From: Lachnospiraceae bacterium
GTDB taxonomy: Bacteria > Bacillota > Clostridia > Lachnospirales > Lachnospiraceae
Direction of reading: 5' to 3'
Length of the DNA: 64,000 nucleotides
Assembly: GCA_017412055.1 (NCBI GenBank)
Contig: JAFQOW010000001.1
Location: forward strand, 28,182 to 92,181
This document shows positions 52,592 through 61,450 of the stretch, in pieces. Position 1 is the stretch's first letter, and each line of letters starts with the position of its first letter. The notes under the pieces are model-generated. The model saw only the letters and a list, made by a program, of their open reading frames with translations, was not told where the DNA came from and ran no database searches. The position numbers were made by a program, and so were the translations under genes.

Positions 52592-54512
52592 GCAAAAAAA
52601 TATGGATAAAGCAATGCCAAAGGGACGTCCGGGCTTTAACGGAGGAACACTTAAAAGAGTGTTAAAGATGCTTATGGAATATTATCCTGTATTATTTCCA
52701 GTAGCTATCGGTTGTATAATATTTTGTTCTGTAACTGCTACATTGCCAGCTATATTTTTACAGCAGGTTATAGAAGTGATTGAGGACTGGACACAGTCAG
52801 GTGATTGGGCAAGTGCAAGTAAGATAATTGTGCCTAAGGTTCTTATCCTTGCAGGTTTTTATGTTGTTTCTATCATAGGCATTACTTTGCAGTCACAGCT
52901 TATGGTTTATATTACACAGGGATTTTTAAATAAGTCTAGAGTGAGTATGTTTAATGGTATGCAGAATCTTCCGATTAAGTATTTTGATACCAATAAGCAT
53001 GGCGACATAATGAGTCATTATACAAATGATATTGATACACTTAGAATGCTTATTTCGCAGGCGATACCATCACTCATACAGTCATCTATCGTCATAATAT
53101 GTGTGCTTGGAATTATGATTTATTATAGTTTACCTATGACATTTGTTGTTCTTGCTGGTGTTATTATAATGCTCAATGTATCTAAAAAATTAGCAGGTGG
53201 CTCTGCAAAATACTTTATAAAGCAGCAGGTTTCAATCGGTAAAGCTGAAGGCTATATTCAGGAAATGATGAATGGTCAGAAGGTTATTAAGGTATTTTGT
53301 CACGAAGAAAACGTAAAAGAAGATTTTGATAAGATAAATGAAGAGTTATGTAATGATAGTTTTAGAGCAAATTCTTATGCAAACTGTCTTGGTCCTATCA
53401 TTATGAATATCGGTAATGTCTTATATGTAATCGTTGCAACTGTTGGCGGTTTATTCTTAATTACTGGTGCAAAGAACTTTGGTTTATCGGGAATGGCATT
53501 TAGCATAAGTATTGTAGTACCATTCCTTAATATGACAAAGCAGTTTACTGGAAATGTTAATACATTTTCTCAGCAGATTAACCACGTGGTAATGGGTATT
53601 GCTGGTGCACAGAGAATATTCGAGGTAATGGACGCTACACCTGAAACTGATGACGGCTACGTAACACTTGTAAATGCTAAGCTTGATGAAACTGGAAATA
53701 TTATAGAGGTTCCAGAGCATACAGGTGTGTGGGCATGGAAGCATCCACACGGTGATGGAACACTTACTTACACAAAGCTTGAAGGTGATGTATTACTTGA
53801 TGATGTAGATTTTGCATATGAGGAAGGTAAGAATGTTCTTCATAACGTATCAGTATTTGCTAAGCCAGGTCAGAAGGTTGCATTCGTAGGTTCTACAGGT
53901 GCAGGTAAGACAACTATTACAAATCTTATCAACAGATTTTATGATATTGCAGATGGCAAGATTAGATATGATGGAATCAATATAAATAAGATAAAGAAAG
54001 CCGATTTAAGACGTTCCCTTGGAATCGTTTTACAGGAGACAAATCTTTTTACAGGAACTGTTATGGAAAATATCCGTTATGGTAACTTAGATGCTACAGA
54101 TGAGCAATGTATAGACGCAGCTAAGCTTGCAGGTGCAGATGATTTTATTACTCGTCTTCCTTTAGGCTATGATACGCAGTTATCTAATAATGGTTCTAAT
54201 CTTTCACAGGGACAGCGTCAGTTAATTGCCATCGCTAGAGCTGCCGTAGCTGACCCTCCAGTTATGATTCTTGATGAGGCTACATCTTCTATTGATACTA
54301 GAACAGAGGCTATCGTACAGCGTGGTATGGATAAGCTTATGGAAGGTAGAACGGTTTTTGTAATAGCACATAGACTTTCTACTATAAAGAACTCAGATGT
54401 GATTATGGTTCTTGAGCATGGTCATATTATAGAGCGTGGAAATCACGAGAAATTATTAGAAGAAAAGGGCACATATTATCAGTTGTATACAGGTGCCTTC
54501 GAACTAGAGTAA
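52584..54512 (+). CDS. ABC exporter half with catalytic ATPase site
   Basis: The 642-residue partner has a normal Walker A GSTGAGKTT, signature LSQGQRQ and Walker B MILDEATSS with the catalytic E. An extra segment of about 30 residues (VPEHTGVWAWKHPHGDGTL) precedes the ATPase domain, as in other members of this exporter type. ATG 52584 follows GGAAGGAGG; an earlier in-frame start lies far inside the first gene. Together with the 50849 product it forms a heterodimeric drug or peptide exporter. Confidence 0.92.
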   Translation: MSKQKNMDKAMPKGRPGFNGGTLKRVLKMLMEYYPVLFPVAIGCIIFCSVTATLPAIFLQQVIEVIEDWTQSGDWASASKIIVPKVLILAGFYVVSIIGITLQSQLMVYITQGFLNKSRVSMFNGMQNLPIKYFDTNKHGDIMSHYTNDIDTLRMLISQAIPSLIQSSIVIICVLGIMIYYSLPMTFVVLAGVIIMLNVSKKLAGGSAKYFIKQQVSIGKAEGYIQEMMNGQKVIKVFCHEENVKEDFDKINEELCNDSFRANSYANCLGPIIMNIGNVLYVIVATVGGLFLITGAKNFGLSGMAFSISIVVPFLNMTKQFTGNVNTFSQQINHVVMGIAGAQRIFEVMDATPETDDGYVTLVNAKLDETGNIIEVPEHTGVWAWKHPHGDGTLTYTKLEGDVLLDDVDFAYEEGKNVLHNVSVFAKPGQKVAFVGSTGAGKTTITNLINRFYDIADGKIRYDGININKIKKADLRRSLGIVLQETNLFTGTVMENIRYGNLDATDEQCIDAAKLAGADDFITRLPLGYDTQLSNNGSNLSQGQRQLIAIARAAVADPPVMILDEATSSIDTRTEAIVQRGMDKLMEGRTVFVIAHRLSTIKNSDVIMVLEHGHIIERGNHEKLLEEKGTYYQLYTGAFELE

Positions 54513-54516
54513 AAAT

Positions 54517-54556
54517 TAAAAGTAGATTAGGTTTCAAAATCCTAATCTACTTTTTA
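54517..54556. terminator. Bidirectional terminator between ABC operon and ldh
   Basis: AAAAGTAGATTAGG and CCTAATCTACTTTTT form a perfect stem of about 14 bp with T-runs on both strands. It serves the convergent operons. Confidence 0.9.
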
Positions 54557-54567
54557 GTTTTGGCAGG

Positions 54568-55530
54568 TTATAAATCTACAGATTTCATAATATCCTTAAG
54601 AACTTTAGCGGAGTTCTTTAGAGCTTCGATTTCTTCGTCATCTAAGGAGATTGGCACCTTTGTTTCGACGCCGTCCTTTCCTACGATGGCTGGGAAGCTT
54701 AAGGCTATGTCTTCTATGCCATATTCTCCGTGCATCATATTTGAAATTGGGAGAATTGATTTTTCATCTCGAAGTATTACCTCGCAGATTCTTCTTACTG
54801 ATACGGCGATGCCATAGTAAGTTGCCTGCTTTCTTTTTATTATTTCATAGGCGCTGTTTTTTACCTTGTCGCCGATTTTATCCATCTCTTCATCATGGCT
54901 ATGGTGACCACGCATTGAACAGAAGTCATCAATAGGGATTCCAGAGATATTGGCACTGCTCCATGCAGCGATTTCACTATCACCGTGCTCACCAATTATA
55001 AAAGCGTGGACGCTACGGCTGTCTACGCCTAAGAGCTCACCTGTTTGGTACTTAAGACGTGCAGTGTCAAGAACTGTTCCAGAGCCTATGACATGATTTT
55101 CAGGAAGGCCTGAAAGCTTCATAGCGACATAGGTAAGAATATCTACAGGGTTTGATACAACAAGTAAGATTCCTTGAAAGTTTCTCTTAGATATTTCAGG
55201 GATAATGCTTTTGTAGATAGCTACATTTTTATGAACTAAATCTAAGCGTGTCTCACCAGGCTTTTGGTTTGCGCCAGCAGTGATAATTATAATTTCAGCG
55301 CCTACGATATCGTCATAAGTACCAGCATATATTTTCATGGGTTTACCAAAAGGAATACCGTGGCTTATGTCCATGGCTTCACCTTCAGCTTTTGTGTGGT
55401 CTACATCGATAAGTACGATTTCAGAAAAAAGTCCGCTTTCCATTAAACTGAAAACGGAAGCTGAGCCTACATAGCCACAGCCAATCATTACAGCTTTTCG
55501 AGTGCTTATAATAGTGTTAGAATTATTCAT
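54568..55530 (-). CDS. ldh: L-lactate dehydrogenase
   Basis: Ldh reduces pyruvate to lactate with NADH in fermentation. The 320-residue protein has the NAD loop GCGYVGSASV (about 18-27), the substrate-loop arginine region NQKPGETRLDL, the SNPVDILTYV strand, and the catalytic histidine in IIGEHGDSE. GGAGG precedes ATG 55530 on the minus strand. It is monocistronic; pyruvate kinase lies 1.6 kb away in the opposite direction. Confidence 0.95.
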   Translation of the reverse strand: MNNSNTIISTRKAVMIGCGYVGSASVFSLMESGLFSEIVLIDVDHTKAEGEAMDISHGIPFGKPMKIYAGTYDDIVGAEIIIITAGANQKPGETRLDLVHKNVAIYKSIIPEISKRNFQGILLVVSNPVDILTYVAMKLSGLPENHVIGSGTVLDTARLKYQTGELLGVDSRSVHAFIIGEHGDSEIAAWSSANISGIPIDDFCSMRGHHSHDEEMDKIGDKVKNSAYEIIKRKQATYYGIAVSVRRICEVILRDEKSILPISNMMHGEYGIEDIALSFPAIVGKDGVETKVPISLDDEEIEALKNSAKVLKDIMKSVDL

Positions 55531-55650
55531 GTATAACCTCCTATATTTATCAAATATATATTTATAATTGAAACCGATTAATGTTACAACTATATGCTAG
55601 TATATCCATGATGTGACATATAAATTCAAAAGAAGGCGTAGTTAATCAAT

Positions 55651-55690
55651 AAAAAATCTTAGGACATTAAAAAATGTTCTAAGATTTTTA
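55651..55690. terminator. Terminator between ldh and the 55699 gene
   Basis: AAAAATCTTAGGACAT and ATGTTCTAAGATTTTT form a long stem with one mismatch and T/A runs on both sides. It ends the minus-strand gene at 55699. Confidence 0.85.
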
Positions 55691-55698
55691 TGTTTGTT

Positions 55699-56754
55699 TT
55701 ATTTAAAGATAGATTTTGCACTAAACACGCAGTAGCTACCCATTGGTCTTGAAGAGGTCTTTATGTATTTATTTGCACCTGACTCAAAAATGCAGTAAAT
55801 ATCATTATCCTTTATATTGATTTGTTCTGCCATTGGAGGTAGTGTAAGAGTTCTATATGCCGCACCTTTAAGTATTTGCTTTGTGTTATTGAAGGTTTCT
55901 GTAGGGCAATTATAATCCTTTAAATTGTAGCATCTAAAAACTGAATTATATCGTCGACCGTATGAAGTGGATACACAAAGGAAGGTATTATTTTCTTCTT
56001 TGTAAAAGCAAATTCCTTGAGCCTTTTTTGGCGCTTCTATGTATCGCTTAGGAGTTAAGGATAATTGACCGTTATTTATGGAAATAGAGTACCCGTAGAT
56101 ATGGTTTGTGTTATCTAAGCTGAAGGTTCCAATCCATAATAGCTCATCATAAAAAGTGCAAAAGCTTGTGTATGTTAATTCAGCAGCATTTATATGCATA
56201 ATGTTATTAAGTGCTATAGATTTTGCATTTAGATTTATGGAAGCTTCAATAGCACTAAAGAAATCTTCTTTCCTTATAGCACCCATGCCGTTTCCGTTTT
56301 TACTTCCACCACCCTCCGCAATCCAAATATATTTTCCGTCATAGGCTATACCACCCATATGAACCTTTTTATCATATATAAGAGTGGCGATTAGGTGATT
56401 ATTCTTTAAAACATATATTATAGAATTGTGTATATTTGAAGCATCGTAAGCTGTTGTTAAAATATATTCCTCGAAGCTGCAGATTCCTTGTGGAACCATA
56501 GAGGGACAGTTTTGACCTAATACATTAGTATTTGAAAGTCCTGGAATAGAATAGTAGCTATTATAAACAGAAAGATAATCTACCATTCGATTCTTGTATG
56601 ATGTTTTACTTAAAATATTTTTTTCGCGAACATAATAATTTGGTATTTTATGGTCCTTGATACGCCTTACAGTTGGTGTTGTGCTTGTATAATTTCCTAA
56701 AACTGAGTAAACATATTCTGAGTTTAAGTTAATATTATTTGATAAATTTTCCAT
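55699..56754 (-). CDS. Beta-propeller-like protein of unknown function
   Basis: The 351-residue protein has repeated short strands that suggest a beta-propeller: QGICSFEEYILTTAYD, MGGIAYDGKYIWIAEG and QGICFYKEENNTFLCVS have similar spacing. It has no signal peptide or membrane segment. GGAG precedes ATG at about nine bases. It is a lone gene between terminators and next to a broken GGDEF gene, so it may have been acquired recently. No family is recognised. Confidence 0.6.
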   Translation of the reverse strand: MENLSNNINLNSEYVYSVLGNYTSTTPTVRRIKDHKIPNYYVREKNILSKTSYKNRMVDYLSVYNSYYSIPGLSNTNVLGQNCPSMVPQGICSFEEYILTTAYDASNIHNSIIYVLKNNHLIATLIYDKKVHMGGIAYDGKYIWIAEGGGSKNGNGMGAIRKEDFFSAIEASINLNAKSIALNNIMHINAAELTYTSFCTFYDELLWIGTFSLDNTNHIYGYSISINNGQLSLTPKRYIEAPKKAQGICFYKEENNTFLCVSTSYGRRYNSVFRCYNLKDYNCPTETFNNTKQILKGAAYRTLTLPPMAEQINIKDNDIYCIFESGANKYIKTSSRPMGSYCVFSAKSIFK

Positions 56755-56841
56755 GGAGTTATCTCCTTTTACGATGTAATTATGATTACATTATGCTTTA
56801 TTATCCTTATTGTCAAGAAAATAATTCAAAAAATAAAATGA

Positions 56842-56970
56842 AATATTGAATACACTATAAGTACATCCTATGGAATTGCGACTAGACCTAGAGGAAGCTA
56901 TACATCTATAGAGGATATTATGGTTGAGGCTGATGAAGCTATGTATAAGTTTAAAGAAGAGCATAGATAA
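56842..56970 (+). pseudogene. C-terminal remnant of a GGDEF (diguanylate cyclase) gene
   Basis: The frame from 56842 encodes YTISTSYGIATRPRGS, then EDIMVEADEAMYKFKEEHR and a stop. The S-x-GIA strand and the ADEAMYKFKEE helix are the last elements of GGDEF domains. Upstream is a stop at 56839 and no catalytic GGDEF motif, so the first part of the gene is missing. A strong terminator follows at 56981. Confidence 0.75.
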
Positions 56971-56980
56971 GATGAATGAG

Positions 56981-57026
56981 ATACAGTTTTTTGTGTTTAA
57001 AATGCAAAAAACTGTATTTTTTTTTA
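56981..57026 (+). terminator. Terminator of the lost GGDEF gene
   Basis: ATACAGTTTTTTG and CAAAAAACTGTAT form a 13-bp stem followed by ten T. It still insulates the pyk promoter region. Confidence 0.88.
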
Positions 57027-57098
57027 GAAACCTATAGTATAATAAGAACGATTTATACAATAATAGTTAAAGATATTTTTATTATAAAGGAGCGGCGC

Positions 57099-58517
57099 AT
57101 GAGAAAAACTAAGATTATATGTACATTAGGACCTTCTACAGATAAGGAAGGAGTACTGGAAAAAATAGTACAGGCTGGTATGAATACAGCGCGTATGAAT
57201 TTTTCTCACAGCACATATGAGGACCACAGCAGAAGATTAGAGGAGATTAAGGAGCTTAGAAAGAAGTACAATAAGCACATTTCCGTACTTCTTGATACAA
57301 AGGGACCAGAGATTCGTACAAAGAATTTTAAGGATGGAAAGGTATTTCTTACAGAGGGACAGGAATTTATGCTTTCTTGTGAAGATATAGAGGGAACTGA
57401 GACAGGTGTAAGTGTTACATACACAGATCTTTATAAAGAGGTTAAGCAGGGAACGATAATCCTTATTGATGATGGTCTCGTGGAGCTTAGAGTGGCTCGT
57501 ATTGAAGGAAAAGATATTCATTGTATAGTTAAGAATGATGGATATGTGGGCAATCATAAGGGTATCAATGTTCCAGATGTACACATTAATATGCCGTTCG
57601 TAAGTGATAAGGATAGAGAAGATATTTTATTTGGAATAGAGAATGATGTAGATTTTATAGCAGCATCCTTCGTTCGTTCAGCAGATGATGTTAAGGAGAT
57701 AAGAAGTCTTCTTGATGAAAATGGAGGAAAAGGGATTAAGATTATTTCTAAGATTGAAAATGGTGAAGGTGTAGAAAATATTGACGAGATTATAGAAGTA
57801 TCAGATGGTATCATGATTGCCAGAGGTGATATGGGTGTAGAGCTTCCAGTAGAAGAGGTGCCTATCGTTCAGAAGATGATTATTCGTAAGGTATATGAAG
57901 CTGGAAAGCTTGTTATCACAGCTACACAGATGCTTGAGTCAATGATTAATAATCCTAGACCAACTAGAGCTGAGGCGACAGATATCGCCAATGCTATTTA
58001 TGACGGAACAAGTGCCATAATGCTTTCGGGAGAGACTGCAGCAGGACATTTTCCAGTAGAGGCAGTTAGAACTATGGTTAGAATTGCAGAGAGAGCAGAA
58101 AATGACATTAATTATAAAAATCGTTTCTTTAATTTGGAGAAGAAAAAGAGTCCTAACACAACAGATGCTATCTGTCACGCTACATGTACTACTGCTTATG
58201 ATTTAGGAGCAAGTGCAATTGTTACAGTTACTAAGTCTGGTACATCAGCGAGAATGATTTCAAGATATCGTCCAGATTGTATGATTATAGCTGGAAGCAC
58301 AGATGAAAAGGTTTGTCGTCAGCTTAATCTTTCGTGGGGTGTAAACCCAATTCTATTAAAGGAGAAGCAGGATGTGTTCAGCTTATTTGAGCACGTTGTA
58401 GAGATAGGTAAGAGACAGGGATACCTTGATATTGGACAGCTTGTAGTTATTACATCAGGCGTGCCAATGGGAATTTCTGGAACAACTAATATGCTTAAGG
58501 TTCACATTGTTGACTAA
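57099..58517 (+). CDS. pyk: Pyruvate kinase
   Basis: Pyk makes pyruvate and ATP from phosphoenolpyruvate. The 472-residue protein begins MRKTKIICTLGPSTD, carries NFSHSTYEDH, the catalytic lysine segment IISKIENGEGVENID, MIARGDMGVELP and ITATQMLESM. It lacks the extra C-terminal PEP-utiliser domain found in Bacillus. ATG 57099 follows AAAGGAG; the longer frame crosses the terminator at 56981. Lone gene with its own terminator. Confidence 0.96.
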   Translation: MRKTKIICTLGPSTDKEGVLEKIVQAGMNTARMNFSHSTYEDHSRRLEEIKELRKKYNKHISVLLDTKGPEIRTKNFKDGKVFLTEGQEFMLSCEDIEGTETGVSVTYTDLYKEVKQGTIILIDDGLVELRVARIEGKDIHCIVKNDGYVGNHKGINVPDVHINMPFVSDKDREDILFGIENDVDFIAASFVRSADDVKEIRSLLDENGGKGIKIISKIENGEGVENIDEIIEVSDGIMIARGDMGVELPVEEVPIVQKMIIRKVYEAGKLVITATQMLESMINNPRPTRAEATDIANAIYDGTSAIMLSGETAAGHFPVEAVRTMVRIAERAENDINYKNRFFNLEKKKSPNTTDAICHATCTTAYDLGASAIVTVTKSGTSARMISRYRPDCMIIAGSTDEKVCRQLNLSWGVNPILLKEKQDVFSLFEHVVEIGKRQGYLDIGQLVVITSGVPMGISGTTNMLKVHIVD

Positions 58518-58525
58518 AATTTATG

Positions 58526-58557
58526 AAACCCGCCATACTATTTGTGTGGCGGGTTTT
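58526..58557 (+). terminator. Terminator after pyk
   Basis: AAACCCGCCATAC and GTGTGGCGGGTTTT form a GC-rich stem with a T-run. Confidence 0.9.
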
Positions 58558-58566
58558 GATGAATGG

Positions 58567-58868
58567 GGTGTCAAAAACCTTAATTCAAAGTATATGAGTC
58601 ATATTTGGCAAAGTTTATACTATGTTTTTCCACATGCTTCGTATATTTGATTTTCTAAATACTTTGAGACAGGATCGTTATAACGGACGTGACCGGCGTC
58701 TATTCGCCATCCGTGGCTCAGAGACGCCTTTTTCTAACATCGTGTTAGAAAATCACTAGTAGAATACAAAGTATTAAGAAAATCTAAATATACTACGCTA
58801 TCGTGAAAGTACATAGTATAAATTTGTCAAATATGATAAATATAGTATTGTAAAAGGTTTTTGACACC
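58567..58868. mobile_element. 302-bp inverted-repeat element (MITE-like or large structured RNA)
   Basis: Ends are perfect inverted repeats: GGTGTCAAAAACCTT (58567-58581) and AAGGTTTTTGACACC (58854-58868). Arms stay complementary inward: ATATTTGGCAAAGTTTATAC with its counterpart near 58818-58840, then CTAAATACTTTG with CAAAGTATTAAG. The centre has GGCGTCT/AGACGCC and TTTCTAACA-tcg-TGTTAGAAA hairpins. There is no coding frame and no clear target-site duplication. It fills the gap between pyk and the hydrolase gene. Confidence 0.7.
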
Positions 58869-58950
58869 TTATTTTCTATGAGCAAGAAAACACGCTTAGA
58901 ATAGATAGTGGATATGTATTTCATAAATTATATGATAGGGGGGAGTGCGT

Positions 58951-59817
58951 ATGTGTACTGGTATTTGGTTTGATAATAGATTTTTTGGGAGAACGCTTGA
59001 CTGGATGGAGTCGTATGGGGAGGTGCTTGTGGTGGCACCTAGAAATTTTAAATTTGATTTTAGATTTGAAGAGAACTTAGAGAGTCATTATGCCATTATG
59101 GGAATGGCGGTGGTGGCGGATGATTATCCGCTTTTTTATGAGGGTTTTAATGAGGCTGGACTTGGTATGGCAGGATTGTATTTTAAGAATGAAACTGTGT
59201 ATCAGGAAAGATGTGAGGGGAAGATTAATGTGGCACCTTTTGAGATTATTCCGTATATTTTGGGACAGTGTAAGAGTGTGAGAGAGGCTAGAGAAAAATT
59301 AGATAAGATGAATATTGTTAATGAGGGCTTCAATGATAGATGGGGGACTTCGCCCCTTCATTGGATTGTGGCTGATAGGAAGGAGTGCATAGTGGTGGAG
59401 GCTCTTGAGAGTGGATTAAAGGTTTACGAAAATGGATATGGGGTATTAACTAATTCACCAAGTTTTGATAAACAGATTGCAAATTATAATAATTATATGA
59501 ATCTACACGATAAGCTTCCGGGAAATTGGACTTCTAAGTCAAGGTTTGTGAGAGCTGTTTATGTAAGGAATAATTCTAAGGTGGGAGCAGAGATTAATCA
59601 TTATTTTCGTATGTTGGATTCTGTGAGTCAGATAAGGGGCTGCAATAAGGAAGTGGATAGAGAAGACGAAATAACCATATACAGTTGTTGTCAAGATTTA
59701 GATAAAGGTATATACTATTATACAACATATGAGTGTAGAAATATAAAGTCTTTAAGCTTTGATGAAGTGGAGCTTAATGGAGATAAGCTTTATATTAGGG
59801 ATATTAGGAGGATATAA
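58951..59817 (+). CDS. Choloylglycine hydrolase family enzyme (bile salt hydrolase/penicillin V acylase type)
   Basis: These N-terminal nucleophile amidases cleave conjugated bile salts or penicillin V. The 288-residue protein begins MCTGIW, so Cys2 becomes the nucleophile after methionine removal. It also has FGRTLDW (about 13-19), NEAGLGMAGL (about 70-79) and LTNSPSFD, matching the family's active-site residues. ATG 58951 follows GGGGGGAG. Substrate class is not settled by sequence alone; there is no signal peptide. Confidence 0.88.
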   Translation: MCTGIWFDNRFFGRTLDWMESYGEVLVVAPRNFKFDFRFEENLESHYAIMGMAVVADDYPLFYEGFNEAGLGMAGLYFKNETVYQERCEGKINVAPFEIIPYILGQCKSVREAREKLDKMNIVNEGFNDRWGTSPLHWIVADRKECIVVEALESGLKVYENGYGVLTNSPSFDKQIANYNNYMNLHDKLPGNWTSKSRFVRAVYVRNNSKVGAEINHYFRMLDSVSQIRGCNKEVDREDEITIYSCCQDLDKGIYYYTTYECRNIKSLSFDEVELNGDKLYIRDIRRI

Positions 59818-59818
59818 A

Positions 59819-60982
59819 ATGAAAAAAATACTACAGTCTGGTTTATCATTGGCAATAGGAGCAGTATTAGGCATCGTTATGCTGTGGGTTATTGGTTTTG
59901 ATAATATGGATAGGATGAATTTTTGGCAGTATATATTAGCTTTTGGACTTATAGGTGTTGGTACTTATTTTATCTTGATATTTACCACTATAATCCATGA
60001 AGCAGGTCATCTTGTGTGTGGACTTATGTCGGGGTATGGATTTCTTAGCTTTAGAGTGTTAAGCTTCACTTTTTGCAAGTATGAGGATAAATTTAAGATA
60101 AAGAGATTTACTATTCCTGGTACTGGTGGACAGTGTCTTATGGCTCCACCAGAGTATAATGATGGAAATTTTAAATATAAATTGTACCTTGCTGGTGGAA
60201 ATATAGCTACATTTATATTGCTTGCTATAGAAGTAATGCTTGTTGCAGTAATAGGCATTGATGTCTTTATAGGAAGAATTGTATTATTGGCAGCGGTGAT
60301 TTCATTATATTTATTATTATTAAATGCCATCCCTATGAAGCTAGGCGGTATAGCCAATGATGCTTTTGATATAAAAAGCTTGGGAAAGAATCCAGAGCAT
60401 AAAAAAGAATTTTGGTTAAGCTTAGATGTAAATGCAAAAACAAATCAAGGGGCATTATTATCTCAGGTAGGTATAGATTTTGATGCTATAGATGATGATG
60501 AATTGATAAAGGAAATCGATGGCATAGCTATACAGATTAAGCTTAATATAAAGGTTAATTACCTTATATCAGAAAAAAGATTTGAAGAAGCATATACATT
60601 GTGTAAGAAGCTTCTTGATGAAAAAGCTGTAATTGAATTATACAAATATGAGTTAAGATGTGATAAAATGTTTTTAGAAATTGTTCTGGGTAAAGAAGGC
60701 AAGGTAAAGAAAACATATTCTGACGACTTGAAGCAATATATTAATAGGACACATAAGTATATGATAACAAGAATGAGACTTATGTATGCATATTATCTTT
60801 TAGTGGAAAAGGATAATGAGAAGGCATTAAAGGAGAAGGAAACATTTGAAAAAGCTTGCCTTAGATATCCAGACTTAGGCGAAATAAAAAACGAGAAAGC
60901 TCTTATGGAATATATAGATTCCATACATAAAATGAATATGGAAGCTGATACAGGTGAGGAAAACGTGGAGAAGGAGGCATAA
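59819..60982 (+). CDS. Membrane protein with M50-like HEAGH motif
   Basis: The 387-residue protein has several membrane helices in its first 190 residues, and IHEAGHLVCGLMSG (about 60-73) is a zinc-protease HEXXH of the site-2-protease type. The remaining half is soluble, helical and charged. ATG 59819 follows AGGAGG. The next gene overlaps by 1 bp. It may be a site-2-like protease; a second metal-binding motif (usually NPDG) was not identified, so activity is uncertain. Confidence 0.65.
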   Translation: MKKILQSGLSLAIGAVLGIVMLWVIGFDNMDRMNFWQYILAFGLIGVGTYFILIFTTIIHEAGHLVCGLMSGYGFLSFRVLSFTFCKYEDKFKIKRFTIPGTGGQCLMAPPEYNDGNFKYKLYLAGGNIATFILLAIEVMLVAVIGIDVFIGRIVLLAAVISLYLLLLNAIPMKLGGIANDAFDIKSLGKNPEHKKEFWLSLDVNAKTNQGALLSQVGIDFDAIDDDELIKEIDGIAIQIKLNIKVNYLISEKRFEEAYTLCKKLLDEKAVIELYKYELRCDKMFLEIVLGKEGKVKKTYSDDLKQYINRTHKYMITRMRLMYAYYLLVEKDNEKALKEKETFEKACLRYPDLGEIKNEKALMEYIDSIHKMNMEADTGEENVEKEA

Positions 60983-61440
60983 TGCGCTTAACAACGTTAT
61001 GTTATATAGAAAAAGAAGATAAATATCTTATGCTTCACAGAGTAAAGAAGGTTAATGATGAAAATCATGACAAATGGATAGGAGTAGGTGGCAAGTTTGA
61101 AGAGGGAGAAAGCCCAGAGGATTGCTTGCTTAGAGAGGTTTACGAAGAGACAGGACTGACTCTTACAGCCTATAGGTATAGAGGCTTAGTTACATTTATC
61201 TCAGACAATTGGGAGAATGAATATATGCACCTTTTTACAGCGACGGAGTATGAAGGTGATATAAAGGAATGTGATGAAGGAGAGCTTGTATGGGTGCCAA
61301 AGAAGGACATAGATAGTCTAAAACTTTGGGAAGGTGACAAACTCTTTTTCAAGCTATTAGAGGAAGAAGAAAGATTTTTTACGTTAAAGCTTACATATGA
61401 GGGTGAAGAACTAGTAGGCGCAGAAACTAAATTATATTAG
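60982..61440 (+). CDS. MutT-like Nudix hydrolase
   Basis: The 152-residue protein starts MRLTTLCYIEKEDKYLMLHR and has the Nudix box in GGKFEEGESPEDCLL followed by REVYEETGL. It resembles 8-oxo-dGTP diphosphatases that clean the nucleotide pool. It overlaps the upstream gene by one base (AATG) and precedes the alpha-galactosidase by 10 bp. Confidence 0.9.
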   Translation: MRLTTLCYIEKEDKYLMLHRVKKVNDENHDKWIGVGGKFEEGESPEDCLLREVYEETGLTLTAYRYRGLVTFISDNWENEYMHLFTATEYEGDIKECDEGELVWVPKKDIDSLKLWEGDKLFFKLLEEEERFFTLKLTYEGEELVGAETKLY

Positions 61441-61450
61441 GAGGTAGTTT

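Noticed and set aside
54560..54935. Plus-strand frames opposite ldh
   Set aside because: They are shadows of the strongly supported minus-strand lactate dehydrogenase gene.
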